Source: Aquarana catesbeiana
Taxonomy: Eukaryota; Chordata; Amphibia; Anura; Ranidae
Length of the DNA stretch: 64,000 nucleotides
Direction: 5' to 3'
Assembly (NCBI RefSeq): GCF_042186555.1
Contig: NC_133336.1
Span: forward strand, 184,506,099-184,570,098
Numbering within the stretch: position 1 is the first letter of the stretch; the number at the start of each line of letters is the position of its first letter. The notes beneath the pieces are model-generated. The model made no database searches and was not told the DNA's origin. It saw nothing but the letters and a program-made list of their open reading frames with translations. Both the position numbers and the translations under genes were made by a program. Shown here piece by piece: positions 1-9,764 of the stretch.

Positions 1-149
1 AATACCTTTGGAGAAACTGGCCTTCCACAAGTGTAACACTCATGGGTACTGACTTCTCCCCGACTATATGTGTATACTGCACATGTGTTTGGTTTTTATA
101 CCTTGCAGAGACAAAAGTGCAGGTTGGTTGAGGCCTGTCCAGATGTCAA

Positions 150-480
150 GGTGAGGATCTGTGGCCTTCAGGTCTTTTTCCTCTTCCCAGCGGGAGGTCT
201 TTCTTCAGGAGATCCCTCACCAGGTACATGGAGGACCAGCTTTGGCAGGTCCCTAAGGAGCGGGGTCCACCTGGCTTCAGCCCAGGTAGACCAAGATTAC
301 CTTGCCCCTGTTAGCAGCCTTGCACCTCAGAGGGCTCAGGGATGCAGGCCCTTCCTCTTTGGAGGTCGATGCTATTCTACACCCTCAGGCACTTTTTTGT
401 GTGCTGTGGTTTCACAGTTCACTTTTTTTTGCTCATTTTTTTCAGACAGAAGTCGGCCATCCATATTTCATCAGCAAGTT
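150..480. repeat. Dispersed repeat family Q, copy 1
   Basis: This segment shares an ordered series of phrases (GTGGCC(T/A)TCAGGT, a GTAGACC box, CTTGCCCCTGT, TTGCACCTCAG, CTTCCTCTTTGGAGGTC, then CACTTTTTTGTGTGCTGTG) with three other places: 18436-18700, 18737-18990 and 29850-30065. It is therefore an interspersed repeat of at least 300 bp. No termini or target duplication are visible, so the class is unknown; an LTR or retroelement body is possible. Open frames through it, including one of 185 codons from position 70, end in a TA microsatellite and have no recognisable domain. Confidence 0.6.
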
Positions 481-490
481 TTTGCTGTGT

Positions 491-530
<40 letters not shown>

Positions 531-534
531 TTTT
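491..534. repeat. (TA)n microsatellite
   Basis: About 40 bp of nearly pure TA dinucleotides. It creates the artificial tyrosine-isoleucine runs seen in translated frames here. Confidence 0.95.
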
Positions 535-899
535 TTCTCTTTATTTTTTGACAATTTGTCTGTTTCTTTCTTGTATCTTGTCCTGACTCCCACACTCGCC
601 CGGGTATTTGCCCTTAGGGGCCCATAGATGTCCCCTGATTTGGTCGGTCCAGCCGTGGTAAGCTTCCTTATGGTGATGTAGCTATGGGTTGGAACCTTGT
701 ATATGACATATTATTCCTAGTATTGTTTGGATTGTTGAACGTGCTCACCACTATGGCAGATTTGAGGAGTGTCCATATATGTTCCAATCCTTACAAACAT
801 TATTGTATGTATTTTTGATTGGTTTGTTTATAAGCTTGATTATTTATATGTCTGTCCTTTATAGAGATAACTGCATATAATGTCTCTGGATAATTACTC

Positions 900-931
900 C
901 TGAAGAAGCGGTCACATCGCAAAACATGTTG
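900..931 (+). ncRNA. Hammerhead-ribozyme-like motif, copy 1 (degenerate)
   Basis: CTGAAGA is followed by a 3-bp GCG/CGC hairpin and AAAACATGTT, matching the order CTGANGA, stem II, GAAAC and a palindromic stem III. The G of GAAAC is A here, as expected from CpG decay. AATAAA lies 143 nt downstream at 1074-1079, as in most other copies in the window. The flanks pair poorly as stem I. I read it as a fossil of a Penelope-like retroelement end; ribozyme activity is unlikely. Confidence 0.5.
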
Positions 932-1079
932 AATCTGAACTGATCTAGAATGACATTCCGATTCCTTTCCCTGGATGGATGCACATCCAATTGCTCAGTT
1001 CTTGTTCAGAGAATGAATTTATATGTATTGTATACTCCTTCTCTTTATGACATTTTACTCATGTCTTTGTTTCAATAAA

Positions 1080-2090
1080 TATATATTTTTATACAAATGT
1101 GTATGTGAGTCCTTAACTTACCATGAGAGTCCACAGTTGCCTTAGACCCTCTGCCTTTTGTTTTTCCTCTATTATAACTTATCTGATAAGACTCTCTGAT
1201 AAGACCTGTGCTTGTGATCACAACGGAAGAAATACCGGTATAGGTCTAGTTCACTTCTAATCCATTCATATAGTTCTCATTCTCAAGCCCTGATGAAGGG
1301 GGCATTTTTGGAAACACGTCAGTTTGTGACACTTCAGTTTCCATTGTTGTTACATGCAGGCACAAACCGACAGCCCTCAGGACCAAGGCGTAGTAGAACT
1401 GGGCACTGACCTGTAAGGTTGACACCTGAGCAGAGCAAAATACAAGCATTTTTAAACATGTATCAAGCTTCAGCTGTTTGTTTTCTGGGCTGGGCAAAGG
1501 GAGGAGAGCTGTTCAATAGGAGAAAAGGAGTTCATCAGGTGTAAAAACGTGCGAAAAAGCCACTCTCATTGAAGTCAATGGGGCCAAGAACGCCTGAATT
1601 GGCTCAAACAAAAGCTCTTCCATCCGATTCTTCCGAAAGACCCAGAATTCTCTGGGGCACACATTCCCTGAGCTCAGGCCCATCCCATCCCGTGTTTCCA
1701 CCAATCATTTCCCTGGCCATGCCCCCATCAGTCAAGGCTCTCTTTCCCTATGGAGGGGGCTCAAGAGGCCTTCATTATGAGTGTAAAGCACAGAGCATGG
1801 GGTTAGGCTGTTCTCACACTGAAGTGTTTTGTGAACATGTGTGCATATGCTTATGCGCTTCACATATAGGGAAGCCCATTTATTTCAAACGTTGCATGTG
1901 TTGCAACCACGGGTTGCAGGAAAGTAATTTGCTCGATTCCCTCATCAAACACAGACAGTGTTAATGTGGGAATCCCTCCTGCCGGGCCATTGTGTTTTCC
2001 CAGTGGGAGGGGGGTGTCTCGGAAGGACGGAGAAGGGGGAGGGAAGCCGTCTCCACCAGGAGAGGACAGCAATAATTGTACGCGAATCCA
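1080..2090. other. Mostly unassigned stretch around motif copy 2
   Basis: Apart from the hammerhead-like motif at 1290-1320, I see no coding potential or named repeat. The sequence is mixed in composition, with short chance frames on both strands. Confidence 0.5.
1290..1320 (+). ncRNA. Hammerhead-ribozyme-like motif, copy 2
   Basis: CTGATGA is followed by AGGGGG and a T-rich strand that can pair only through G-T wobbles, then GAAACACGTC. The last triplet, GTC, is the classical hammerhead cleavage triplet. Flanks can form about five stem I pairs after a first mismatch. No AATAAA was seen within 300 nt. This is a diverged member of the dispersed family. Confidence 0.5.
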
Positions 2091-2145
2091 GCAGGCTGCT
2101 TGTACCCAAGTTGATTGCTCAATCAACTTGGTACATTCAGCCTGC
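2091..2145. repeat. Imperfect hairpin repeat
   Basis: GCAGGCTG and CAGCCTGC bracket an inner hairpin, GTACCCAAGTTGATT paired with AATCAACTTGGTAC around a 4-nt loop. It looks like the centre of a foldback dispersed repeat running roughly 1960-2215, for which no termini were defined. Confidence 0.6.
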
Positions 2146-2218
2146 TCATTAATGGTTCGAATCTCTGCCGGTTCCTGATGAACTAGCCAAGATTTCAACC
2201 TTGTATGTCCGGCCCAAC

Positions 2219-2571
2219 TCATAGCTCCCAACTGTCCCTGATTTTGAGGGACTGTCCCTGATTTGGAACAAAGTCCCTCTGACTCTCTTCCCTCCTCATT
2301 TGTCCCTCATGTTGGTCTGATCTGTATAGTTGTACATAAAATGCACTTTTTATCGTTTAAAAAGAGTTTTCCCAGTGTTAAACCTTTCATCCATTTTCTA
2401 AATTTGCTGCATTTGTAAATTTTAAAATCGTAGTGGAAAAAAAAATATTTAACTAATCATTTTTTCGTATAATTCCCCTTTTAAGGGGGCGTGGCAGGGT
2501 TTGTGTCCTAGGCTCACATACTTTTGATAATAGGTGTCCCCCGTTCCCATGTCAAAAAGTTGGGAGGTATG
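2219..2571. mobile_element. MITE-like repeat with CATA(G/C)CTCCCAAC ends, copy 1
   Basis: The left end CATAGCTCCCAAC and right end GTTGGGAGGTATG are near-perfect terminal inverted repeats. The interior (ATGCACTTTTTATC, CCCAGTGTTAAACCTTTCATC, CTTTTAAGGGGGCGTG, TAGGTGTCCC) recurs at 8395-8670. That makes it an interspersed, non-coding DNA-transposon-type repeat of about 350 bp. No clear target duplication was seen, so the superfamily is open. Confidence 0.6.
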
Positions 2572-4110
2572 CTAACTGTTTGCAGCAGTGGCCAACTGAC
2601 ATGTGTTCTTCCTTGAATCTTGGTGTACTCTGTGTATTTCTTCTAGATCTGTGTAGTAATCCAGTGTGAAACTTTTCCTGTAATAAAGACCACTCACTGC
2701 TGCTCTGCCTTCTTGTGCTCGGTGACTGGTCTTGTCTCCGCCCCTCCTGTGGTTTTCTGCAGGCAGCCTGCAGTGGGTGGACCTGCTGGGCCCCTCCTAC
2801 AGCTCTGCTTCCTGAAAAAGCTACGTACAGCACAGTGATGACATCACCACTACTTTTATAACCTAATACATAGGTTTGAAAAGACATTTGGCACACACAA
2901 ACTGGATTTATATGCTCTGTGACTATTAAGGAAAATATTTTATAAAAGTTTTTTTTGCTGGCGTTCAGCTTTAAGAGATTACTGTAAACTGCAGGAACTA
3001 TTTCTTCTTCCTTTCATTAGCGATAGCCCCAGAGATCCCTTTGTTGTGCTCTATGGGAAGATCCTTCAGGAAGTTTTTTGGCCTCCCTCCAATAATATAA
3101 TGGCGTATTATATCCAGAATAAGCTTTTTACTGACTGTTTGAAGATGCCCAAAAGCTATGCCACCTGCTTCTCGATAAAAGCAGCTGGCACTGGGATTTC
3201 TGCTCCACTAGTGTTTACTGAAAACATTAACTGGGACATGCAGTCCTGGAGTGTTTAGTGTGAAAGTTATCCAGAACGTTCAAGATAATTCTGTATGACA
3301 AAACATGCTGTAATAGTGTAAACACAATGTACATAAAACCAAGCTAAAACTGCCCATAGATCTAGTATGAGGGTTGCCTGATTTTTAGGCTGTTTTTAGG
3401 TGGACCAATTTTATGTCTATGGCATTAGAAGATACCCACCAGCCTACCATGTGTGTACCATGTATGGGTGGAAAGTAATCGATCAGATGGGTTTAAAACC
3501 TTTCTTCCAATTCTTCCTGCCCATATGTTAAACAGAGTTAAGATCCACCTGTCGGTCCTCCATCCTTCTGCTTCACCCATACACTCAGAAACACCAATTG
3601 TTACAAATGTTCCAGGGACTGCTAGCCAAAGGACATGTTCCTATTGTTGGGATATGTTTAACCTATTACCTACTCCAGCACGTCCATACCCATCTTAAAG
3701 CAGATCTTCACCCCCAAAAGAGAGTTTGTTCCCTTCTAACCCTCTTCCACTCCACAATTGAAAAAAGTCCTGCTACTGTTGCTTTGTCCTTGGTCCGTGT
3801 TCTTGGTCCTGCAGCCTCCTGGAATACCATGTTACATCCTCCAGGAGACTACAGGACCGGGGACACAGAGAGGCTGGAGGGCGGGTCCAGTGCACACCTT
3901 TGGAGACTGGCTGCCTGAACCCAGAAGAGGCAGCCAGTCCATATCAATGGAAAGGACCAAGACGATGTGCAGGATCCATGTCATCTAAACAGCGGATTGC
4001 AGCAGGACAACTGGATTTGCTGGGTGGTTGTCAAGAACATCATGCTGTAAGGCTCGTGCAGATAAACCATGTTTGCTGGGATAGGAGCCTAACTAAACAT
4101 GAGACAGTGC
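2572..4110. other. Unassigned stretch
   Basis: No coding frame with recognisable similarity, no tandem array and no clear terminal repeats. The part near 3693 (TTAAAGCAGATCTTCACCC) resembles the start of a TTAA-flanked ranid MITE, but I could not find a matching right end. Confidence 0.4.
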
Positions 4111-4148
4111 CTGATGAAGGGGTCCTGCATGGCCCTGAAATTTTTATG
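4111..4148 (+). ncRNA. Hammerhead-ribozyme-like motif, copy 3
   Basis: CTGATGA is followed directly by AGGG, an 11-nt loop and CCCT, then GAAA. In this copy the first stem II pair is A-U, so the core CTGATGA-stem-GAAA is canonical with no bulged base. The stem III side (TTTTTATG) is decayed. AATAAA occurs at 4428-4433, about 280 nt downstream. Confidence 0.5.
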
Positions 4149-4440
4149 AGACCCCAGCCATACAAGTAAGAGGGGAAAACACTGGGGGAGTGAAGGTCCT
4201 ATTTAAAGTGGACTTGTACTCAAATGTTAACATGAAGCTATCAGAAAACTTCATGCCTCCTGCTGATTGGAGAGCTGTAGTTCAGCGGGGAGGGAGTGTC
4301 AAGCCTCTGCAGAGAGACCACTGCTTCCACTCACAGACCAAGTCAATGAATATGTTTTACTTAGATCTCTTTTGTAATCAACTTGGTATGATCCAGCAAA
4401 AAAAGAGAAAAAACTTTAATACATCAAAATAAAGTTGCCT

Positions 4441-4974
4441 CTTACATCAGCGTTCTCACCAGAGTCCACTGTACATCAGTGTCCTCACCAGAGTATACTG
4501 TACATCAGTACCCTCACCAGAGTCCACCTTACATCAGTACCCTCACCAGAGTCCATCTTACATCAGTGTTCTCACCAGAGTGCACCTTATATCGGTGTCC
4601 TCACCAGAGTCCACCGTACATCAGTGTCCTCACTAGAGTCCACCTTACATCAGTACCCCCACCGGAGTCCACCTTACATCAGTGTTCTCACCAGAGTGCA
4701 CCTTACATCAGTGTTCTCACCAGTGTCAACCTTACATCAGTACCCTCACTAGAGTCCACCTTACAACAGTGTCTTCACCAGAGTCCACCTTACATCAGCG
4801 TCCTCACCAGAGTCCACCTTACATCAGCCTCCTCACCAGAGTCCACTTTACATCAGTGTCCTTATCAGAGTCCACCTTACATCAGTGTCCTCACCAGAGT
4901 CCACCTTATATTAGTATCCTCACCAGAGTCCACCTTACATTAGTATCCTCACCAGAGTCCACCTTACATTAGTC
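4441..4974. repeat. Minisatellite, ~30-bp unit, block 1
   Basis: About 18 tandem units of the type ACATCAGTGTCCTCACCAG followed by AGTCCACCTT. Units vary at a few fixed positions (GTGTCC, GTACCC, GTGTTC). Because the unit is close to a multiple of three, long meaningless frames run through it. The array resumes at 5368 after an inserted foldback element. Confidence 0.95.
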
Positions 4975-5367
4975 AAACAAAGATTTGGGGGGCACACCCT
5001 AAAAAATGCATTAAAGATGGTGCAGCCATAAGACCATACAGACAAAACAAAAAATGACAGCGCATACATAAAAAAATTACATTTTGACATTTAACTCCGG
5101 CAAGGCTATTTAAAACACCTGAGCATATTCCGAAAATATGGGGATTTAGTTACACCATATGGCCATATAGTGACAAGCCCACTACTACGTCAAAGTACCG
5201 TAGGACCCACTGATAATGGGGTACTTTGACATAGTAGTGGGCTTAGCACTATATGGCCATATGGTGTAACTAAATCCCCATATTTTCGGAATAGGCTCAG
5301 GTGATTTAAATAGCCTTGCAGGAGTTAAATGTTATTTTTGTATGTGTGCGCTGTAATCTTTTGTTTC
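4975..5367. mobile_element. Foldback MITE inserted in a minisatellite
   Basis: Between two blocks of the same minisatellite sits ~390 bp of unrelated sequence. Its core, about 5056-5353, is a long hairpin. The left arm (from ACAGCGCATAC through ACTCCGGCAAGGC, CATATGGCCATATAG and CAAAGTACC) is repeated in reverse complement on the right, ending GTGTGCGCTGT. The arms are ~140 bp and the loop only ~20 bp. Flanks AAACAAAGATT and its near reverse complement AATCTTTTGTTT may be the true termini. It is non-coding and the superfamily is unresolved. Confidence 0.7.
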
Positions 5368-5600
5368 ACCTTATATTAGTGTCCCCACCAGAGTCCACCT
5401 TTACATTAGTGTCCCCACCAGAGTCCACCTTTACATTAGTGTCCTCACCAGAGTCCACCTTACATCAGTGTCCAAACTGGAGCCCCCGCATTAGTGTCCC
5501 CATCATAGTCCACCTTTACATCAGGATCCCCATCAGAGTCCCCCTTTCATCAATGTCCCCATCAGAGTCTCCTCTTACATCAATGCCCTCACCAGGGAAA
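5368..5600. repeat. Minisatellite, ~30-bp unit, block 2
   Basis: Continuation of the 4441-4974 array, here with the variant unit ACATTAGTGTCCCCACCAG plus AGTCCACCTTT. It decays to the right. Confidence 0.9.
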
Positions 5601-5661
5601 AGCAGAGACTGCACACATGAACTAGGAGCCAGATAAAATCTTGTAGTAGGCTGCATGTGGC

Positions 5662-5865
5662 CCACAAGCTATAGTTTGGAGATCCTTGCTCTAGTGAAGG
5701 GGTCACTATGGCCCTCCAATTGTTCGGGAACTACAATTTCCATCATGCCTAGCCATGTCTGTGAATGTCAGAGTTTTACAATGCCTCATGGGACATGTAG
5801 TTCCACAACAGCTGGAGGGCCATATTTTGAAGATCCCTGCTCTAGTGTGACAAAATTTTATGGAC
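5662..5865. repeat. Foldback dispersed repeat
   Basis: Inverted halves: CTCCAATTGTTCGGGAACTAC and GTAGTTCCACAACAGCTGGAG bracket CATCATGCC and GCCTCATGGGACATG. Further out, GGAGATCCTTGCTCTAG and GAAGATCCCTGCTCTAG are direct repeats. This resembles a common frog hAT-type MITE, but termini and target duplication were not resolved. Confidence 0.5.
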
Positions 5866-6180
5866 TTTTTTTTTGATCTGTTAGCTACTGTGACGGAATC
5901 CGGACACCCTGACTGGGTATCTCCGCCAAGACACTGCCTCCTAAGATCCTGGAACACGAGATCAGTGAATCTAGCTATAGTTACCCCAAGAACTAGGCAA
6001 CACCAGTTTTGGAGTAAACCAGAATAAGAACTGTTTATTTAAAATCTCACACAAAATATACACACCAGGATGACATCCCCCCTCTTGATGATATTACCCT
6101 AACAATACAACTGTAACCAGAAATATAATTAACTAATCATTTAAACCAGCCTAAGTGCCTAGACTTTTCACCCCTACAAC

Positions 6181-6755
6181 CAGGGCTTTTTTTCAGAAGG
6201 AACTAGGGGGAACTCAGTTCCACCACCTCTGGCTCAGGTCTTCTGCTCCCTGCTCACCACTATCACTTGGTAACACTGAAGACCAGCTTCTGCGTTTACA
6301 AGTGATAGCTTATCTCCCAGTAGCTCCCACAGGTCAGATCCCCTGCCCAGATCTCACTAAGTGCCGGACAGGGACAAGGGAGATACAGAACAGGTGCCCA
6401 GGGTTCAGTGCAGTCGAGGGCAGGACAGGGTGCGTGGTAGGCTGCACCCTCTGTGGTCCCCATGTTTTCCCTGGTGACCAGTTGTTGAAGCTCCTACTGC
6501 ATAATCTCCCTTGCAAGTGACTGTAGTATAGTATAGTATGCTGGGAGGTACTACAGGTGTTTCAGCTTAATATTTCAACAAAGGGAAGAAATATGACAGA
6601 TGGTGGAGCTTTTAAGGAGGGGGGAGAAGATGAGGGCAGTGGAGGGAGGGGTTATATGCAGAGGGAAGAGCTATAGTTGATGCCATTTGGCAGGTATGTG
6701 AGTGTGGCGGGCATGGTTGAGTTCCTGCACCTATTCTCTGAGAAAAAAAGCCCTG
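6181..6755. mobile_element. hAT-type MITE with 8-bp TSD
   Basis: The ends CAGGGCTTTTTTTCAGA and TCTGAGAAAAAAAGCCCTG are inverted repeats. The flanks CCTACAAC (6173-6180) and CCTACAAC (6756-6763) are a perfect 8-bp target duplication, diagnostic of the hAT superfamily. The 575-bp interior has no transposase, so it is non-autonomous. It inserted into the older LTR at 5889-7465. Confidence 0.9.
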
Positions 6756-6853
6756 CCTACAACACAATACAAAGGACACATTTTTACAAGTATAAACACA
6801 GCCCACAAGGGTAGTGTGCTAGTAGACAATAGCTTAGTTAACAATGAGTGAAA

Positions 6854-7114
6854 GACCCTTATGGACCTGTCAGAGACCCGCTGTTCTCTATGGGGGATCG
6901 GATGAAAACGGACCGCCTGTCCATTTTCATCTGATCCGATCCACCAGACAGATGTAAAATAAGCTTTCCATCCGTCTGCACTTAGCGGATCGGAGTGGAT
7001 CAGATGTCAGCGGACATGTCACCGCTGACATAGAGGTACATGGAGCGTCCGTTCAGGTCCGCCTGAAAAACGGACAGGTGGACCTAAACGGTCCTGTATG
7101 TGTGAAAGGGGTCT
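6854..7114. mobile_element. Harbinger-like MITE, degraded left end
   Basis: The right end GTGTGAAAGGGGTCT and internal blocks GGATCGGATGAAAA, ATCTGATCCGATCC, AGCGGATCGG, GTCAGCGGACATGTC, ACATGGAGCG match the well-bounded copy at 37748-38151. The left end (AGACCCTTATGGACC) has lost most of the expected CCCTTTCACAC repeat. No clean 3-bp duplication remains. Confidence 0.65.
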
Positions 7115-7471
7115 TAGAAGGCACACTAGAATACAGAACTAGAATAAACAGATTATAGCAGACAACCCCAGACAGGTGACTTGCTGATGACATCAGCATC
7201 TGCGATGAGTCCCACAGTGTGGAGCAGTCTTTGCTGGAAATGTAGCATATAGGCCCTTAACATGGATCCCGGGCCTAGAGTCCCAGAGTCTGTGTGTCTT
7301 GGGGAGACATGGATTTGAATCCAAAGTAACATCACTCCAAGGGTCCTCCAGGCACACACCTCACAAAGAGTAGTGTTCCCTTAAAAGTCATGGCCCATAG
7401 TTGGTAGGCAAGAGCCTAGCTAGCAGTCCCCTCCAAAAGCCTCTGTCCCGGGTGAGTCTATCACAGCTACA

Positions 7472-7885
7472 ATATAGAATAATGTCAACATCTGCTATAA
7501 AATGTTACACTAGCAATTCTATAATAAAAGCATTGGTTTGTTTTATTTATTATCTACATAGGATGTGGTTTGGAAGTTTATAAGCAAGTAGGTCACAATC
7601 CCCCACAGTGCTAAAGAAGCCTTGTATGTGAGGTAAGGCATGCTCAGCATTTGTTAGAAGATGTTTTTGTTATACTTGCCTTTATTTTCTGCTGATGCAT
7701 TTATTTATTTTTTAACCTAAGTTCAATTGATATATCACTGACAGCTAAAATTGCTGAACTCCTGACAATCAGCTAAATATGCCTTTAACATACTTATAAG
7801 TTTACTGGTTCATCTTTCTAGGCATTTGTTATTCTGTTCAGCTATTCTTGTGATCAATGTACCCCTGCTAGAAAGTACGGAAAGG
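7472..7885. other. Unassigned AT-rich stretch
   Basis: No recognisable coding sequence, tandem repeat or terminal repeat. AT-rich, with short chance frames only. Confidence 0.4.
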
Positions 7886-8268
7886 TTTCTTCACAGTAAG
7901 AGCTGTGAAAATGTGGAATAGACTCCCTTCCAGAGGTGGTTCTGGCCAGCTCAGTAGATTGCTTTAAGAAAGGCCTGGTTTATTTCCTAAATGTAATATA
8001 ACTGGGTACTGACATTTATAGGTAAAGTTGATCCAGGGAAAATCCGATTGCCTCTCTGGGATCAGCAAGGATTTTTTTCCCCTGCTGTAGCAAATTGCTT
8101 TTCTGGGGGGGTTCGCCTTCCTCTGAATCAACTGTGGATATAAGATTGGGTTTATGGGATTGTATGATATTTTTAATTAATTAATTTATTTATTTATTTA
8201 TTTTTATGGTTGAACTAGATGGACTTATGTCTTTTTTTAACCTGACTAACTATGTAACTATGTAACAG
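7886..8268 (+). mobile_element. Non-LTR retrotransposon 3' end (CR1/L2-like)
   Basis: The start translates as FFTVRAVKMWNRLPS, a motif I associate with the extreme C-terminus of CR1/L2-group reverse transcriptases. It is followed by a 3' UTR containing GTTGATCCAGGGAAAATCCG and ending in the short tandem tail ACTATGTAACTATGTAAC. An (ATTT)n tract lies at about 8172-8204. The related 3' end at 59995-60234 on the other strand shares the FFTVRA..MWN.LP motif and the ATGTAACTATG tail. This is a 5'-truncated, dead copy. Confidence 0.7.
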
Positions 8269-8394
8269 CCAGATCCCAGAACTCTTTGTAGCTTAGACTG
8301 CATTTAAGCAAAACAACCTGGTCCAGGACCCTCCCAAGCCTGTGATTGGGCAATGAAAGAGCAGCGGAACAGTGGTATGGTAATTCTCGTGCTC

Positions 8395-8670
8395 TCCTGT
8401 ATATAGTTGTATATAAAATGCACGTTTTATCTTTCAAAAAGTGTTTCCCAGTGCTAAACCTTTCATCTAAATTCAAAATTGCTGCATTTGTAAATGGTAA
8501 AAGCCAATATAAAGGAATAGGAGTGTCAAAAAAAGTCCTTGTGGATTTGATTAACCTTTATTTTGGGTTCATTCTCCTTTAAGGGGGTGTGTCAGGGGGG
8601 CGTTTCCTATGCCTACATACGTTTGCAAGTAGGTGTCCCTCATTCCCATCTAAAAATGTTGGAAGGTATG
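8395..8670. mobile_element. MITE-like repeat with CATAcCTCCCAAC ends, copy 2
   Basis: Matches the interior and right end of 2219-2571: ATGCACGTTTTATC, CCCAGTGCTAAACCTTTCATC, CCTTTAAGGGGGTGTG, TAGGTGTCCCTCATTCCCATC, ending GTTGGAAGGTATG. The left end is missing or diverged. Confidence 0.6.
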
Positions 8671-9012
8671 CTGTAGGCCATGTATTTAGAGCCATCCCAG
8701 GATAAATTTGCCCAATGCCCAGGGCAAGGATGCAGAACTTCGCCCCCTCCTAATACTATAGAATGGGTGTACCACCTTGCACTCATTCCTTGCCCCCCTG
8801 CTGCGGCTGTCTATGTTTGGAATGGAGTGTGTACTGCCCATACATGGCCAAGCACTTGCTTTCTTGCGATTAGAAGGTAGGTGCTGCAGCACCTGCAAAC
8901 CTACCCGTTCTCTTCTGTAGGCCGTGTATTTAGATCCATCCCAGGACAAGTTTGCCCAATGCCCAGGGCAAGGATGAAGAACTGTGCTCCCTCCTAATAT
9001 TATGCAATGGGT
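8671..9012. repeat. Dispersed repeat with CCCAGGGCAAGGATG blocks
   Basis: Contains two partial copies of one repeat, near 8683-8760 and 8937-9012, each carrying TTTGCCCAATGCCCAGGGC. The second copy's last 67 bp (8946-9012) are duplicated exactly at 9716-9764 plus 11344-11361, marking the target site of the insertion that follows. The body resumes after the LTR at 11344-11470 (GTGTACCACCTTGCACTC, GCCAAGCACTTGC). Confidence 0.7.
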
Positions 9013-9715
9013 AAAATAAATGTATGGCTAGACAGGTTACATTAGATACAGCACCTCATCCCAAAAAGACTTAGTGGTTGATCAGTAGGGAGAACAGGGG
9101 ATTATAGCGGTGCCAGAGAAAAAAGTATGAAAATAAGATAGTAAGTGTAAAATTACAAAAAATACTTTATTTAGCACAATTCAATACATACAAAAAGTAG
9201 TAAAATCATTAGCTGCAATTGACATATATACTGTACATGACCCTAGTGCAGTGGGGTGGGCCGGATGGAGACGGCCTTCAAAGCAAGAGCTCAGTATCCT
9301 TTCCTACATGTTTCGCCAAGACATTGGCTTCCTCAGGGAATGGTAAGAGCTTGTTGCAATGTACAAGAATCTATGCATAGAAATACAAAGACATCATATA
9401 AACAAAAACGAATAGACATTAGAGTGTAAACTGATTGAAAACAAAGATATAAGTTGAGGTATATGGCTGGACTGATTCACAAGGGGAGGTGACCATGTGG
9501 AACCCCAAAGTCCCGAACATACCTGGAGACCAGACACCCGGGGGAGGCCCGGCGGAGAGTCCCCAGCTGAGGAAAAGCCAGACCGCACCGTATCCATGTT
9601 TGCAGGGGGCACATAAAATACCTAGCAATCAAATGTATTGAAAATTAGGAAGAGGTAGTGGCTATGCAGATTTAAAGTGTTTATAAGATATACAATTTTT
9701 TAGAACGTTTTTAGA
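9013..9715 (-). mobile_element. Penelope-like insertion with 67-bp target duplication
   Basis: This 703-bp block is absent from the surrounding repeat and is flanked by an exact 67-bp direct duplication (8946-9012; and 9716-9764 continuing at 11344-11361 across a later LTR). On the minus strand it holds the best hammerhead-like motif of the window (9305-9336) and, 133 nt further, AATAAA (9171-9166). Penelope-like retroelements are known for variable, sometimes long target duplications and for carrying hammerhead motifs, hence the assignment. No reverse transcriptase or GIY-YIG remnant is present, so it is a short 5'-truncated copy. An ordinary segmental duplication is the alternative. Confidence 0.55.
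9305..9336 (-). ncRNA. Hammerhead-ribozyme-like motif, copy 4 (best preserved)
   Basis: Read on the minus strand: CTGAGGA, A, stem II GCCAA-TGTC-TTGGC, GAA, then ACATGTA. Stem II is a perfect 5-bp helix with a 4-nt loop. ACATGT is self-complementary, so stem III could form between two molecules. The triplet GTA is an allowed cleavage site. Upstream CCATTCC and downstream GGAAAGG give six of seven stem I pairs, with an outer GCTC/GAGC helix. The one non-canonical feature is an unpaired A between CTGAGGA and stem II. Confidence 0.6.
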
Positions 9716-9764
9716 ACAAGTTTGCCCAATGCCCAGGGCAAGGATGAAGAACTGTGCTCCCTCC

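Larger units (their letters stand above)
5889..7465. mobile_element. LTR (probably solo), split by two later insertions
   Basis: The element begins TGTGACGG and ends TCTATCACA, with TG...CA termini. It is flanked by a perfect 5-bp duplication, GCTAC at 5884-5888 and 7466-7470, which is the signature of LTR retroelement integration. Its body is interrupted by a hAT element (6181-6755, own TSD) and by a Harbinger-like MITE (about 6854-7114). Without these it would be ~730 bp. No gag, pol or second LTR is seen, so a solo LTR is the simplest reading. The start TGTGACG is shared with the LTR at 9765-11338, though I did not align the bodies. Confidence 0.75.

Noticed and set aside
70..627. 185-codon frame near the left edge
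   Set aside because: It traverses repeat family Q and a TA microsatellite, with no domain similarity.
2150..2170. GGTTCGAATCT resembling a tRNA B box
   Set aside because: No matching A box at the right distance, no T-stem or acceptor pairing, and the site lies in a dispersed foldback repeat.
4435..4972. Overlapping 96-154-codon Ser/Thr/His/Pro-rich frames
   Set aside because: Produced by the 30-bp minisatellite in all three frames; not a protein.
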